Shown piece after piece: positions 1 to 10,794 of a DNA stretch of 64,000 nt; the stretch's first letter is position 1; every line of letters starts with the position of its first letter. The notes beneath the pieces were generated by a model. The model made no database searches and had not been told where the DNA came from. It saw only the letters and a program-made list of their open reading frames with translations. The DNA is from Anastatus disparis (taxonomy: Eukaryota; Arthropoda; Insecta; Hymenoptera; Eupelmidae), in contig JAFFSR010000021.1 in NCBI GenBank assembly GCA_017163975.1, forward strand, positions 1,726,001 to 1,790,000, read 5' to 3'. A program made the translations under genes and the position numbers.

Positions 1-390
1 CTCGTGGGCGAGATTAATTTAGTTAAAAAAGCAGCCGTTGTGAACCACGCTAAACAACTTTATAAGAACAAATGTAAAGAACAGGCCGGTAAAGTAGACA
101 ACGTAAGTGCAATAGAGCACGATATGATACATGTAGATAAGATAGATATTGACGCGCACATAAAAGCAATAGTAGATAAAATGATCGATAAAGTAGGATC
201 AAGATCAAGATTCGATAGAAATGAAGGTAGAAATAGGCAAGATGATGAACGCAGAATAAACAGTAAGGAAAATCGTAATGGAATTATATGCAAATTTCAT
301 AAAAAATACGGCAATAAGGCGTACAGATGCACCAAGCCATGCGATTGGGTGCAGCGTGGGCAGAGATATAAATCAGTCTCCCATGAATAA
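1..390 (+). pseudogene. Ty3/gypsy-type gag, C-terminal part, cut by the window edge
   Basis: The reading frame is open from the first base and ends at a stop at 388-390, so the N-terminus lies outside the window. The last third has the Cys/His pattern of insect Ty3/gypsy Gag proteins: CKFHKKYGNKAYRCTKPCDW, at about residues 95-114 of the visible part. In that group this replaces the classical CCHC knuckle and binds RNA during particle assembly. The middle is rich in Lys, Arg and Asp. A matching integrase relic follows at about 620 in the same orientation, so both belong to one element. Protease, reverse transcriptase and RNase H are missing between them. Assignment to a CsRn1/Kabuki-like clade is from memory of the motif and is an inference. 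Confidence 0.7.
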
Positions 391-620
391 AAGAAATAAT
401 TATAGGCAGGAATCGCCTGCAAGAAATTTAGTTAAAAGTAATAGCGTGAAAGGAAACGCATAGCGATCGGGAAAAAGGAAATATTTAAACTTCCGTACCG
501 GCGGGTAGAAGAGGTAAACTCGTCGTAAATGGAAAGTATACGCTTCCATGTTATGAATAAATTAAACGACATGCCGACTGAGTAGGTCCGTTGCCACTTA
601 GCGAAGGTTACAAGTATTTA
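391..620. other. Decayed spacer between gag and integrase
   Basis: No open frame of useful length. The protease, reverse transcriptase and RNase H expected between gag and integrase are absent, so an internal deletion is likely. Confidence 0.5.
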
Positions 621-1270
621 GTGATCATGATATACAGGTGTACTAGGTGGCCGGAGGCGATGCTTGTTTACGACGCATCGGCTCCTATTATCGCACATGC
701 TTTTTATGATACGTGAGTGTTACGCTTTGGTGCACCAGTTATCATTACCACCAATCAAGGCAAACAATTTGAGTCTGTCATATTTTCAGAACTTTTACAA
801 CTGTAATGGCAAATTACGATTAATAAGATCAGTATTAAGGCGACTACGGAAGTTCGGTTGAATTTCATTTTGTAGTTTACAAATTACTCTTTCAGTTTCT
901 AAAATTTTTTGGATTTTTTAATTTTCCACCATTTATTATAATCCGTAGAATGGTGGAAAATTAAAAAATCTGAAAAATTAAACATATTGAAAGAGTAATT
1001 TGTAAACTCAAAAATAAAACCTAACCTAAAATCCGAAGTCGTCTTAATATTATTTCTTACCTAGCGTCGTACTAATTTGTTTTCGAGCCTAAGCTTTTGC
1101 TTAAGAGCTTGGGTCGTATAAGAGTTCGCGTAATAAAGGAAGTAGGAAATTTTTTAGAAAGAAAGGAAGAGAAAACTCCTGTATTTCTACTGGTGTCCTC
1201 TATAAAGAAAAGAGTTAAGCAGTTGTGAGCCAACCTAGAGTTTTGGATTACAAGAAGTCCTTTTAGCAAA
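621..1270 (+). pseudogene. Ty3/gypsy integrase core relic, split by a MITE
   Basis: Translation from about 631 gives the integrase core pattern YRCTRWPEAM, then RFGAPVIITTNQGKQFES. The first catalytic Asp region and the TTDQG motif are recognisable, but the latter reads TTNQG, so the second catalytic Asp is lost. In-frame stops occur at about 712 and 803. After the MITE at 839-1043 the same strand resumes with a YYFLPS-like stretch, matching the AYHPQxNG region that normally follows, and then fades. Integrase would join cDNA ends to the host chromosome; this copy cannot. The C-terminal boundary is approximate. Confidence 0.7.
839..1043. mobile_element. Palindromic MITE at TTAA, inside the integrase relic
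   Basis: 205-bp element flanked by TTAA at 835-838 and 1044-1047. Terminal inverted repeats are GGCGACTACGGA and TCCGAAGTCGTC. Inside, arms from 875 and up to 1007 fold back over nearly their whole length. No coding capacity. It lies between two recognisable pieces of one integrase, so it is the younger insertion. Confidence 0.75.
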
Positions 1271-1716
1271 CCTGTCGTTAAGACTTATATATAGTCTTCA
1301 GTATTATTAGTCTGCAGAATAATATGGCTCTGCTTACTCAGTTCTTTTAGGTAATTATCTTCTTCTAAGCCTCTTTACTTGGTCAATCAATTTTCATCTA
1401 TGTTTTTGTAAATCTGTCTCTTAGAGAGAAAATAGAAAAAATAGAAAGAAAAGAGAATTCAAGAAAATAGAAAATTTATTATAAGTTATCCTTTGCATTA
1501 ATGAAAGTTAACTTCCTTAAAGAAACAATAAAAATAAACTTGAAAATTGTTCTTATTATTTTTTACTTACTTTTTATTCAAGTTTTTAATTGCTTTACTA
1601 TAGCAATATTCTTGAAAAGCCTTGAAAAAATTTAAAGGTTGGAAAAGAAAATAAAGTCTCAAAGACTTAAAAAAATTGAAAAAGTTTAAAATTTAAAATA
1701 AAGTCTCAAAGACTTA
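1271..1716. other. No gene; AT-rich
   Basis: AT-rich sequence. The only structure seen is a short direct repeat, aaagtctcaaagactta, at about 1652 and 1699. It may include remains of the Ty3 LTR, but no second LTR is available to test this. Confidence 0.4.
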
Positions 1717-1720
1717 TTAA

Positions 1721-2101
1721 GAGGAGGTCGAGTATATCTGTCCTTTTCTAATCAAAGAATTGATTTTTTCACAAAAATTAATAATTGTAGCAAAAAATAA
1801 GAAAAAAGCCCCATCTCGTATAATAAAAAGGAAGATTTTCTTTTATGAGGAAAAATTATTCATATCGCTTCGTTTTTAAGAAAACCTTGAAAAACTGAAT
1901 CGTCCATCCTAACCTTTATTTTTTAAGTTTTTCAAGGTTTTCTTCAAAACGAATCGATAAAAATAATTTTTTCTCATCAAAGAAAATCTTCCTTTTTATT
2001 ATACGAGATGGGGCTATCTCCTTATTTTTTGCTGCAATTATTAGTTTTTGCAAAAAAATAAATTCTTTGATTAGAAAAGGATAGAGATATACGACCTGCT
2101 C
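1721..2101. mobile_element. TTAA foldback MITE, family A, copy 1
   Basis: 381 bp between TTAA at 1717-1720 and 2102-2105. Ends read GAGGAGGTCGAGTATATCTG and the inverse of GAGCAGGTCGTATATCT. The element is an almost complete palindrome (arms of about 170 bp) with no coding frame. Related copies are at 2987, 7078 (partial), 44249 and 62119. Confidence 0.85.
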
Positions 2102-2300
2102 TTAAAATTAAAAAGTTGAAAAATTGAAAAATTTTAGAATTTTAAAAATAAAATAAATTGGAATATTCTTAGTCCGAAAGAGTACTTAAAGTATTATAAA
2201 AATTTTGAAATAGCAAATTTGGAAAAACTCTTGTGAATAACTCAAGGTCTGTAACCTAATAGCAGTAAAGTTATGTGGTCATGAACTCAGGGAAAACTAA

Positions 2301-2963
2301 CTAGGAGAGTGTCACACCTCCGGATCACGGATTTTGCTCAAACTTCGGGATAAGTTTTCAGATGATAAAATATGAAAAAAGCTACAGTTATAGTCATAAA
2401 TACTCAATATTTCCCTAGTTACAGGCAATTAAAGAAAATCACTAAAAAGTTACTAGATTTTTAAACGCATATAGTTCTTTAGCATTGATAGCTACAAGCT
2501 TGAAACTGTTTTTAAATGAAAGCTGAGCTCAAATCCTTTTGAATTAGTAGTTATAGCATGTCAAAATATTATTTTTTCCCAAAGTTAGAGCGTAATAAGG
2601 ATTGGACCTGATTTTTCTTTTAAAAACATTAATTAACAATAAAAGCTGAAATTAGGTCCAATCCTTATTACGCTCTAACTTTGGGAAAAAATAATATTTT
2701 GACATGCTATAACTACTAATTCGAAAGGATTTGAGCTCAGCTTTCATTTAAAAACAGTTTCAAGCTTGTAGCTATCAATGCTAAAGAACTATATGCGTTT
2801 AAAAATCTAGTAACTTTTTTAGTGATTTGCTTTGATTGCCTGTAACTAGGGAAATATTGAGTATTTATGACTATAACTTTAGCTTTTTCCATATTTTATC
2901 ATCTGAAAACTTATCCCGAAGTTTGAGCAAAATCCGTGATCCGGAGGTGTGACACTCTCCTAG
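2301..2963. mobile_element. PIF/Harbinger-like foldback MITE, copy 1
   Basis: 663 bp flanked by the trinucleotide TAA at 2298-2300 and 2964-2966. Ends read CTAGGAGAGTGTCACACC and its inverse. Arms of about 300 bp are close to perfect, so the whole element folds into one hairpin. A 3-bp TWA duplication is the hallmark of PIF/Harbinger elements. Same end type as 21453-22126 and 32954-33612 (CAAGGAGAG). No transposase inside. Confidence 0.75.
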
Positions 2964-2986
2964 TAAGTTGACTATGACTATTTTAC

Positions 2987-3361
2987 AGGAGTTTATATCT
3001 GCCCTTTTCTAATCAAAGAATTAATTTTCTCACAAAAATTAATAGTTTTAGCAGAACATAAAAAGAAAGCCACATCTTGTCATAAACAAGCAATATTTTC
3101 ATCAATGAGAAAGAATTGATTTTATTTCTTCGTTTTCGAGAAAACTTTGGAAAACTTAAAACATAGAGGTTAGGGTAAACAATTTGGTTTTTCAAGGTTT
3201 TCTTGAAAATCGAGCAATAAAATTAATTTTTTCTTATCAAAGAAAATATTGCTTTTTCTGATACAAGATGCGGCTTTCTCTTCATTTTTTGATAAAGTTA
3301 TTAGTTTTTGTAAAAAAATCATTTCTTTGATTAGAATAGGACAGAGATACGTGACCTCCTC
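2987..3361. mobile_element. TTAA foldback MITE, family A, copy 2
   Basis: The right end is intact (inverse of GAGGAGGTCACGTATCTCTG) followed by TTAA at 3362-3365. The left TTAA is mutated to TTAC at about 2983 and the first bases are eroded. Arms are palindromic like copy 1. It starts about 20 bp after the Harbinger-like element. Confidence 0.75.
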
Positions 3362-3385
3362 TTAAAATTAAATATATTTTTTTAA

Positions 3386-3783
3386 GAGGATATCGTAGTT
3401 ATTCCCTTCTAATAATATTTTTATTCAAAGTTTATGAATAAACGGTGCGTCAAATCGTATTCTTTCACTACAGAAAGAAAATTTATAAGATTAATCCTGA
3501 GTGCGAACAACTCAAGAAATTTATCAAAATACTATGCACTAAAAGTCATAAACGAACTTTCAGTGTATAGTATTTTAAGGTTAGGTTTATTGAGCTTGAT
3601 ATCTAATTTTCATTCAAAGTTCATGAAAAAATTACAAGTTTAAGTGATTTTTTTTAACAAAAATGATTGAATTAATGTAGCTTTAATGCGGTCAAGTCAT
3701 TATATTTGTCTAAATAGTCAATTTAAAGAGATACCAATCAGATGAAAAAAGCAAAAATTGATTCTAACAACTCCGACATCTCG
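3386..3783. mobile_element. TTAA MITE, family D, copy 1
   Basis: 398 bp between TTAA at 3382-3385 and 3784-3787. About 70-80% similar by eye to 5456-5858 in the same orientation. Ends are GAGGATATCG and CTCCGACATCTCG. Not a full palindrome. It contains the family motif aaggttaggtttrtyga. The 69-codon frame inside it is not conserved in copy 2. Confidence 0.7.
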
Positions 3784-3787
3784 TTAA

Positions 3788-5451
3788 GTTTTAAATGAAA
3801 ACCAAAATAGCAGAATATTAATTAAACATAAAAATTAAAATATGAAATTAACTACAAACAAAATATTGTAACAAGAAACTGAAATATTTAATTATTTAAA
3901 AATAAGTATTAAAACAACTGATAGCTTATACATGGTATTATATATTATTGCGAAGTTCCATGCAAGTATCTAAGGAGGTGAAGAACGGACACTACGCCTA
4001 TAAACTTAATTCTTTTACATGCATGTATCTTGAAAATAAGAATGAGTTTCGTGCATTATTGGAATTATAACAAACTTAAAACATTAACGAAAACATTTAT
4101 TCTTCCTTACATGTTTTGATTTTATCTATATATATCTGTAAAAAAATTTATTATTGTCTAACTTTTATATTCCTAAAGGTCCAAAAATAGTAATTAAAAA
4201 TAAAAATATCGAAAGTTAAAATTAATAATAGAGTGAAATGCGCAACCAATGTTAATATTTTTTTAAATTAAATAAAAGATATAAGTATCAATCAACATAA
4301 ATTTCTTTTTAATAAGTTGTGGTTTTTATTCTTAGTATCGGCAAAAAATTCAATACAATCATCGTGATGGAATATACTTTTTAGTTCATTTTTATCAATG
4401 TTGAATAGTTTTCTTAATTAATATTTATTTGTAATAAATTTATTAAGAGTAAAAATTAAAATATAGAAATTACTAACAAATATTCTTAAAGGATATTTAA
4501 CAAACAACGTGTTTCTAATGTATGTACCTTAGTCTTAACATTTACTCCTCCTTAAAATCTATTTCCTCAAATCTTAAAATAATTTAGGTGAAAGGTTAAA
4601 CTCATAAAAGGTTGATTGCCTAATACTATATGTTTAAGAAATTAAGCTTTTTTACCTGTGTTCATTAAATTATATATATTATTCAAAGGTAAGAGATGGA
4701 TGCTTTTTAAAATAGTTAAATTTAAAGGTTAATATTTATTACTTTTCCATCTTTTGTCTTTATTAAAACTATGGATGAATTTATCAGTTATTTCTAAGGA
4801 AACATTCATAAATTCTTACGGGATCCTAATAAATAAGAAAAATATTAATAATTTTTAATTTTGAAATAATTTTTAAGAGATGAAAAACGAATTATTATGC
4901 TTCTTTTCTTCTTTTCTTTGTCTTATCCATACTCGTATTTCTATTATCTTTTACAAATTTTTAGTTGTTACCTTAAGGTATCTTTAATCATAAAAATAAA
5001 CCTACGAATTGAAAAATATGCTACCTTATTTGTATTTCTCATGTTACAAGGTAGTCATAGGTTCTCAAAGAAAAATGAGAACTAGATAGAAATAAAGATA
5101 TAAACAGATGCGTAAGCACTAATCCATAAGAGGAAAAAGGATAAAAGAGAGAATATTCTTGAAAATCTTGGTAGTCATAGATAATAAGACGACTAGGCAT
5201 TAGTTTATCACCCATAGGAAATTTCCAATACGCTTTACAGTATACTTATAAAATAATAGCTTCATTTACCTTGCTCTTAATGTCGCCCAGTTTAATTTTC
5301 ATCTATTATATTAATATGCATAAATTAGCCAATTTTAAAATGAAAAAGAATTGCCTTAACTTATGAATTTCAATTAAAAATTTGTTTTACTACATTGCAT
5401 TTAAATCAATAAAAAAATATGATAGGAATTCATTCTTTTTAATCACGTATT
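3788..5451. other. No gene; AT-rich
   Basis: About 1.7 kb with no recognisable coding frame, inverted repeat or tandem array. Short frames (for example near 4897-5085) have low-complexity hydrophobic translations and no family resemblance. Confidence 0.5.
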
Positions 5452-5455
5452 TTAA

Positions 5456-5858
5456 GAGCATGACGAAGCTGTCCGCCTCCAAATAATATTTCCACTCCTA
5501 ACTTATGAATAAACGATGAGTTTAATCGAGTTTTTTTACTACAAAGAAAAAATTTGTAAGATTAAACTCTAGTGCGGACAACCCAAGAAATCCATCAAAA
5601 TATTATATATACAAAGTTATAATAAAAACTTTCAATGTATCGTATTTTAAGGTTAGGTTTGTCGAGTTTAATATCTAATTTCCAATCAAAGCTCATAAAA
5701 AAATAACAAGTCCAAATGATTTTTCATTTTAACAAAAATTATTGTACTAATATAGCTTTAGTGCGGACAAGTCATTATATTTGTTTAATTTATGAATTTA
5801 AAAAGATATTGATAAAATAAAAATAGCAAAACTCAATTGCTGCAGCTCCGACATGCCG
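5456..5858. mobile_element. TTAA MITE, family D, copy 2
   Basis: 403 bp between TTAA at 5452-5455 and 5859-5862. Terminal inverted repeats GAGCATGACGAAGCTG and CAGCTCCGACATGCCG are better kept than in copy 1. Internal sequence aligns along its whole length with 3386-3783. Confidence 0.75.
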
Positions 5859-5986
5859 TTAATCACGAACTATGAAATAATCGAAAACAGTATTTGATGT
5901 TTATTATAACTAACAGCTGCACAAAGAAAGAAAAATACTATTGAAACAGGTACTAAATCTAGTATATCTAATTTATGTACTAAGGT

Positions 5987-6001
5987 ATTTGAAAATAAAG
6001 T
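5987..6001. repeat. Target-site duplication of the LINE, left copy
   Basis: ATTTGAAAATAAAGT, identical to 12204-12218. It is followed by a T-rich run (6002-6027), which is the poly(A) tail of the minus-strand LINE. Confidence 0.85.
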
Positions 6002-6645
6002 TTTTTTTTTATTTTTTTTTATTAATTAAGCTTTATTAACTTCAAAAGAAGCTATTTAGCATTACAAAAGTTTATACATACAATACATAATGAGTTTAGT
6101 ACAAAGTTGTATTAGGTGTAATTAACTTAGATTTGTAAGTCGCATAGGTGAAAAAAGTTATACAATATTTTAAAGGTTGACGGTGAGATATTAACAAATA
6201 ATGCACTTATACTTTTAGGCGATGTAATATTTTTGCTTTTGAGTTCTTTGATGAGTTTGATTCTTTGAGTTACATATAGTGAACAGTGCCACAATACATG
6301 ATCAAGATCTTGTGTATCCGTGTTACATGTACACTTGGCGGAAAGGATATTTTTCCGAATGCGTACCTCAAATGGCAGCGCTGCATATTTTACTACAGAC
6401 ATAAGAAAACTTCGAATTATGCATTGAGTTCTGCATCACGATTATTTTGTTTTTTCTTATAGGTTATTCATGCAAAATTCAAATGATAACAACTTAAATT
6501 TTATTGCTTATATAATTTAAATTTACAATATTAGATTCTATATGATTATTGAAGAAAGAAATAAAAATTTTATTTAATAAAATTATAATTCGGATTATGA
6601 AAAAAGAAAGTAATATTGTTTGTTTACTAAAATTATGTCATTAAG

Positions 6646-7073
6646 AGGCGGTCGGAACCAAATCGGTGACTTAGTTCAGTGCTGGTAATAAATGCTTATA
6701 ATAATTTATTCATTTATTAATATGGTGAAAATATAATCATTTCCTCTAGTCATGTATATAAAGAATAATTTAAAATAGTTAAAGCCACAAAAATATACAA
6801 AATATTGTTATAAAGCGAAAAATGCCACCTAACAATCGACACGACAGTTTTTTGCATGCGGTATATGTCAAGTCAGTTTGATATTTGTAATAAATGCTTA
6901 TAATAATTTATTTACTTATTCATATGGTAAAAATATAGTCATTTCCTCTAGTCATGTATGTAAAGAATAATTTGAAATAGTTTAAGCCATAAAAATATAC
7001 AAAATATTATCGTAAAGCGAAAAATACTGACTTGATATATACCGCAAGTCACCGATTTGGTTCCGACCGCCTC
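6646..7073. mobile_element. TTAA foldback MITE, family C
   Basis: 428 bp between TTAA at 6642-6645 and 7074-7077. Ends GAGGCGGTCGGAACC and inverse, extending over about 25 bp. The middle holds a direct duplication: about 135 bp at 6686-6820 repeated at 6890-7025, starting aataaatgcttataataatt. Confidence 0.8.
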
Positions 7074-7077
7074 TTAA

Positions 7078-7101
7078 GAGCAGGTCGTATATCTCTGTCC
7101 T
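7078..7101. mobile_element. Left end of a family-A TTAA MITE, truncated
   Basis: Follows TTAA 7074-7077 with GAGCAGGTCGTATATCTCTG and TCC, matching the family-A terminus. It stops abruptly at the TIR of the surrounding element. It shares its TTAA with the neighbouring family-C MITE. Confidence 0.7.
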
Positions 7102-7832
7102 TTTGAGGTACACATTCGGAAAAATATCCTTTCCGCCAAGTGTACATCTGTCGTTATCAATAAAATTTTTGCGAGCCAAAGAAGCATTAAGGTTATAATG
7201 ATTAGCTCTACTTCTATTTATCATGACAATATTCGCTCTTTTAAGGTTTTATTTATAGAACCAAGGTTTTTTACTATTTGTATAATATTTTTTTAAGTAG
7301 TCTATTCCTTTAATCAAACCCATTTTCGTAATTTTTTTTCTGTACTTTGGACCGCGTTTGCTTTTAATTTTTGACCTAGATCTAGAAAAAGGAAAACAAA
7401 CAGTATTGGTTGGTGATTCTTTGGTAGTGTCTTTAGCAAGTTGATTGGCGTGTTCATTGCCACTGATTCCTGTATGTGCTGGTATCCATATTAATTTGAT
7501 TGTGCTGTTGTTTGTACTTTTTTAAGTAAATTCTAATATTTTTCTTTTAATTTCTAATACAAGATAATTGGTTTTAATATTGAATTGTAAGGATTTTATA
7601 CTCTGTAACACACTTAAGGAATCAGTGAGAATCATTACATTATTATTGGTGTTATTCAATGCAATATCAAGCGCGTCGTTCATCGCGACGCTTTTCACAG
7701 TAAATATGGAAGCAAGACTATTTATGCTTCGTTGTTTGATTATGTTTAGATCATATGTAACGCATGCAGAGCCAACTGAATTGCCCGCAGGGTTTTTGCT
7801 GCCATCGGTAAATAATGTTATTGCATTTTTTT

Positions 7833-9733
7833 TTAAATATATTTATTTAAAATTATGTTTGGGTCTTTTACTTCTCTGAGAACTAATCCGAGTTGAGTAT
7901 TTATTTCTATATTATGTGTAAGAATTTCATAATTTGTACGATATGGCTCATAGTGTGTTTTAATTTCTACTACTTTTTTCATAGGCATTATTTCTTGAAT
8001 ATATTCGAGTAGTATGCTTTTATTTTTAGTCTTTTTAAAAATTTGCGTGGAGCTGTTCATTGTTTTATGTACTGGTAAGTTGGAATTCGAAAGAATTTTA
8101 GGTAAATAGTTCATGCATAGATATTGTGTTCTGTCTTGTAAATGAGTAAGTTTAGATTCAGCAATGAGTATATTTGTTGGGGTGCTGATGCGGTAGCCCA
8201 AAGCTAGACGAATTGCGGTGAATTGGATTTTTTCAAGTTTATAAATTTCATTTTTCAATCTTGGAAACCATATAAAACTACCATATTCTATTAGTGACCT
8301 GATATATGATTTATATATTAAGAGGAGAGTACTCGGATCAGCACCCCACTAAGTGCCTCTAATAAATTTAATAAAATTTAAAGCTTCAAGACATTTGTTT
8401 TTCACGTTTTGCATATGTTGCTTAAAGGTTAATTGATAATCAAAAGTTATACCTAGATAGCGAGCGGTTTCTTGCGATTTGATTTTGACTTCATCGATTT
8501 CAATTATTGTTTCACCTGGCTCTATACCTTGACTGTTAAAATGTAAAAGAACAGTTTTGTGTGAAGTTAGTTCAAGTCCAATATTAAACAGATTTCTTTT
8601 AATGATATTCAGCGATTTTTCCATTAAAGTTTTACAGGATATTAAAGATTTTTTTTTATTATAATTGCTATGTCATCTGCATATTGAGAAATAGTAACAG
8701 ATTAAGGTAATTTTTTTACAGTAGTTATATACAGATTAAAAAGTAATGGACTAAGAGCACCGCCTTGTGCAACTCCATTATAAGCATTGACATAAGAGTT
8801 TTCAGTGAAGTCTGTGTAAATATGTCTCTCGTGATTTAAAAATTTGACAAATTTTATTATTTCTATTGGGCATTGTTTATCCGCCAACGTTTGAAGTAAG
8901 ATTTTACAATTTACGTTATCAAAGGCACTTGTAATATCTAAGAAAGATACTAGTAAGTGTTGTTTATTTCTAAGTTCAATTTTTAAAGTTAATTGTGTAA
9001 GGTTGTCGTTGCATGACTGTCCGTTACGGAATCCCGACTGGTAGTCTGGTAAAGAATCATTACTCTCCAACCACTATTGTAAGCAGTTTTTAATCAATAT
9101 TTCAAAGATTTTACAGATACATGGAGATAGACTAATGGGACGATAACTTACACCATCTGGCTTTCCAATAAATATTACATATATGTTATTCCATTCTGGT
9201 GGGTAACTACCATTAATAAACATTTCATTTGAAATATCTAAAAGTATCAGTCTATAATTCAAAGGCATATTCTTTAAGATTTCGTAGTCAATGCCGTCTA
9301 ATCTGGGAGAAAAACTGTTTTTTTTAGATTCGATCGCGATCTTTATTTCCGAAAATTAAAATTGTTGACTTAAAAATTTATTGTTTACGCAGTCGGGGAG
9401 CCATAAATTGTCAGTCGCAACCCAGGGAGGGCATATTTTGTCTAAGGAATTTTGTAGATTATTTGTATTTGCAGAGTAATGTAAATTGGGAGATCTTACT
9501 TTTACAAATTTGTTTTTAAAAATTTTGGTAGTATTCCATACATATGTGCTATTGGTACGAAAGTTAATATTTTCAGCAAAGTTTATGAAACATTCTTTTT
9601 TCTTTCTTTTAAAAGTTCTTTTTGCAATTGCTACTGTTCTTTTATAGGCAATGAAGTCATCAGTTTTTTTGGAATACTCATACTTTTTAAAGGCGGCTTT
9701 TCTGAGCCTACGTACTTTATCGCATTCTGCATC
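7833..9733 (-). pseudogene. LINE ORF2 middle: reverse transcriptase
   Basis: Minus-strand fragments follow each other in order. SYRPISLSPCICKIFE (about 9140) is the start of the RT fingers. FLDITSAFDNVN is motif A with both key Asp residues. YNGVAQGGALSPLLFNLYI is motif B. QYADDIAI at 8672-8683 is the catalytic motif C. ARYLGITFDYQLTF is the thumb-side motif. RT copies the element RNA at the nicked target. Stops and shifts: a TAG right after the endonuclease segment (9731), one at about 9360, one near 9070, and a frameshift in a poly-A run near 8650. All catalytic Asp residues survive, so decay is recent. Confidence 0.85.
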
Positions 9734-10774
9734 CTACCATTTAACAGAATTGTGTAAGTTTTTTTTGTTTTTTGTAAACTCGGTTTTTGGTGGAATATTT
9801 TCTATAATGGTGTTGCTAACTAATTCTTTAAAGGTTTTATATTTATCTATAGGTTTGGAATTGCAAAAAGAACTTTCATAGAATTTACAATAATCTTTCT
9901 TTAGTGCTTCAACGTAACCTTTCCTGTTAGTTTTTTTAGATTTAATTTTGAAGGATTTTTTTGTGTAAAAACTTTTATTAATAGTAAGTGTGGTAAGAGC
10001 AGGATAGTGATCGGAACCATAGGTTTCGTCATAAACCGTAGTGTTGATTTTTTCTACAAGATCTGTAGTTGTAAGTACTAAGTCTATATTAGATTTTTTA
10101 CCTGAAGTAAAGTCTATTCTCGTTTCAGTTGAAGTGTTGTGAATAATTAAATCTTTATTTTCTATTGAGTTCAAAAGACGGTTTCCACTAATATCGTTGT
10201 TCCTGCAATTCCATAATTGATGGTGTGCGTTAAAATCTCCTAAAATGATGCTACTTGTATTTTCGTTTATGCAGCTTATTGTATTGTTCCATTCTTCCTG
10301 CGTTGGTGTGTATCCAGGAGGTCGATAGAAGGCAAGAATATTTAATTTGGGTAGAGTGTTTTCAATTTTGACACCAAGTATCTCAAAGTTTTCACTAGGA
10401 GTATTGTTTATATTTATTAATGTTGCATGTAGATGATTTTTAACAAGGACCAATATTCCTCCACCTCTTGCATCAAGTCTATCTTTACGAAAAATTTGAA
10501 ATCCTGTTATATTTAATTTCTTATTAATCAAGGTATCAGAGGTGAGCCACGATTCTACACAAACAAAAATGTCTATAGGTTGTAATATTTTAGCTAATTC
10601 GTATTTTTTTTGGATAATACTTCTTGAGTTCCAAAACAAAATTTTAATATCTTTTGACGTATGCATTGTGAAATTTGTTATAAATGAATTGTTTGATTTT
10701 TTTTCAAAATTCCTTGTGTACTTTGCTGTCTGACTGTGAAATTTCGTATTCCACATCGGTTGTTGAGTTATCAC
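9734..10774 (-). pseudogene. LINE ORF2 N-terminus: AP-type endonuclease
   Basis: A 346-codon open frame with the full APE endonuclease signature: LFWNSRSI (Asn motif), VCVESWL (catalytic Glu), ILAFYRPPG, ILGDFNAHHQLWN (Asp/Asn), SNIDLVLTT and YGSDHYPALTTL (Ser-Asp-His). This enzyme nicks the target DNA to prime reverse transcription. The frame ends at W-stop where the family usually has a second Trp, so a single TGG-to-TAG change separates it from the RT. Upstream it lies just past the end of ORF1. Marked as pseudogene only because ORF2 as a whole is broken; this domain itself looks intact. Confidence 0.85.
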
Positions 10775-10794
10775 TTTCTAAACTATCATTATTT

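Larger units (their letters stand above)
6334..7140. mobile_element. DNA element with 39-bp TIRs and 6-bp TGTACA duplication
   Basis: Terminal inverted repeats of 39 bp (6334-6372 and 7102-7140) begin CTTGGCGGAAAGGATATTTT and differ at one position. They are flanked by TGTACA at 6328-6333 and 7141-7146. Removing the element plus one TGTACA rejoins the LINE reading frame through Arg-Cys-Thr-Cys-Asn. It contains nested MITEs at 6646-7073 and 7078-7101, so its own sequence is only about 350 bp. No transposase. Superfamily not assigned. Confidence 0.8.
6127..7880 (-). pseudogene. LINE ORF2 C-terminus: RNase H and Cys/His knuckle, interrupted
   Basis: Reading the minus strand from about 7830, RNase H motifs appear: TDGSKNPAGNSVGSA, then LTDSLSVL, then WIPAHTGISGNEHANQLAK. 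The second acidic position reads FTVKSVAM where FTAExVA is expected, so the catalytic Glu is probably lost. RNase H would remove RNA from the RNA/DNA hybrid. The frame continues to the residues NDRCT at about 7147, where an 807-bp element is inserted, and resumes at 6333 with CTCNTDTQDLDHVLWHCSLY, the usual C-terminal knuckle. Stop at 6127. An in-frame stop lies near 7516. Confidence 0.75.

Noticed and set aside
3434..3643. 69-codon frame inside a MITE
   Set aside because: Not preserved in the sister copy at 5456-5858.
7104..7146. Apparent inversion of the LINE 3' coding end
   Set aside because: Better explained as the right terminal inverted repeat of an insertion with TGTACA duplications; excision restores the frame.
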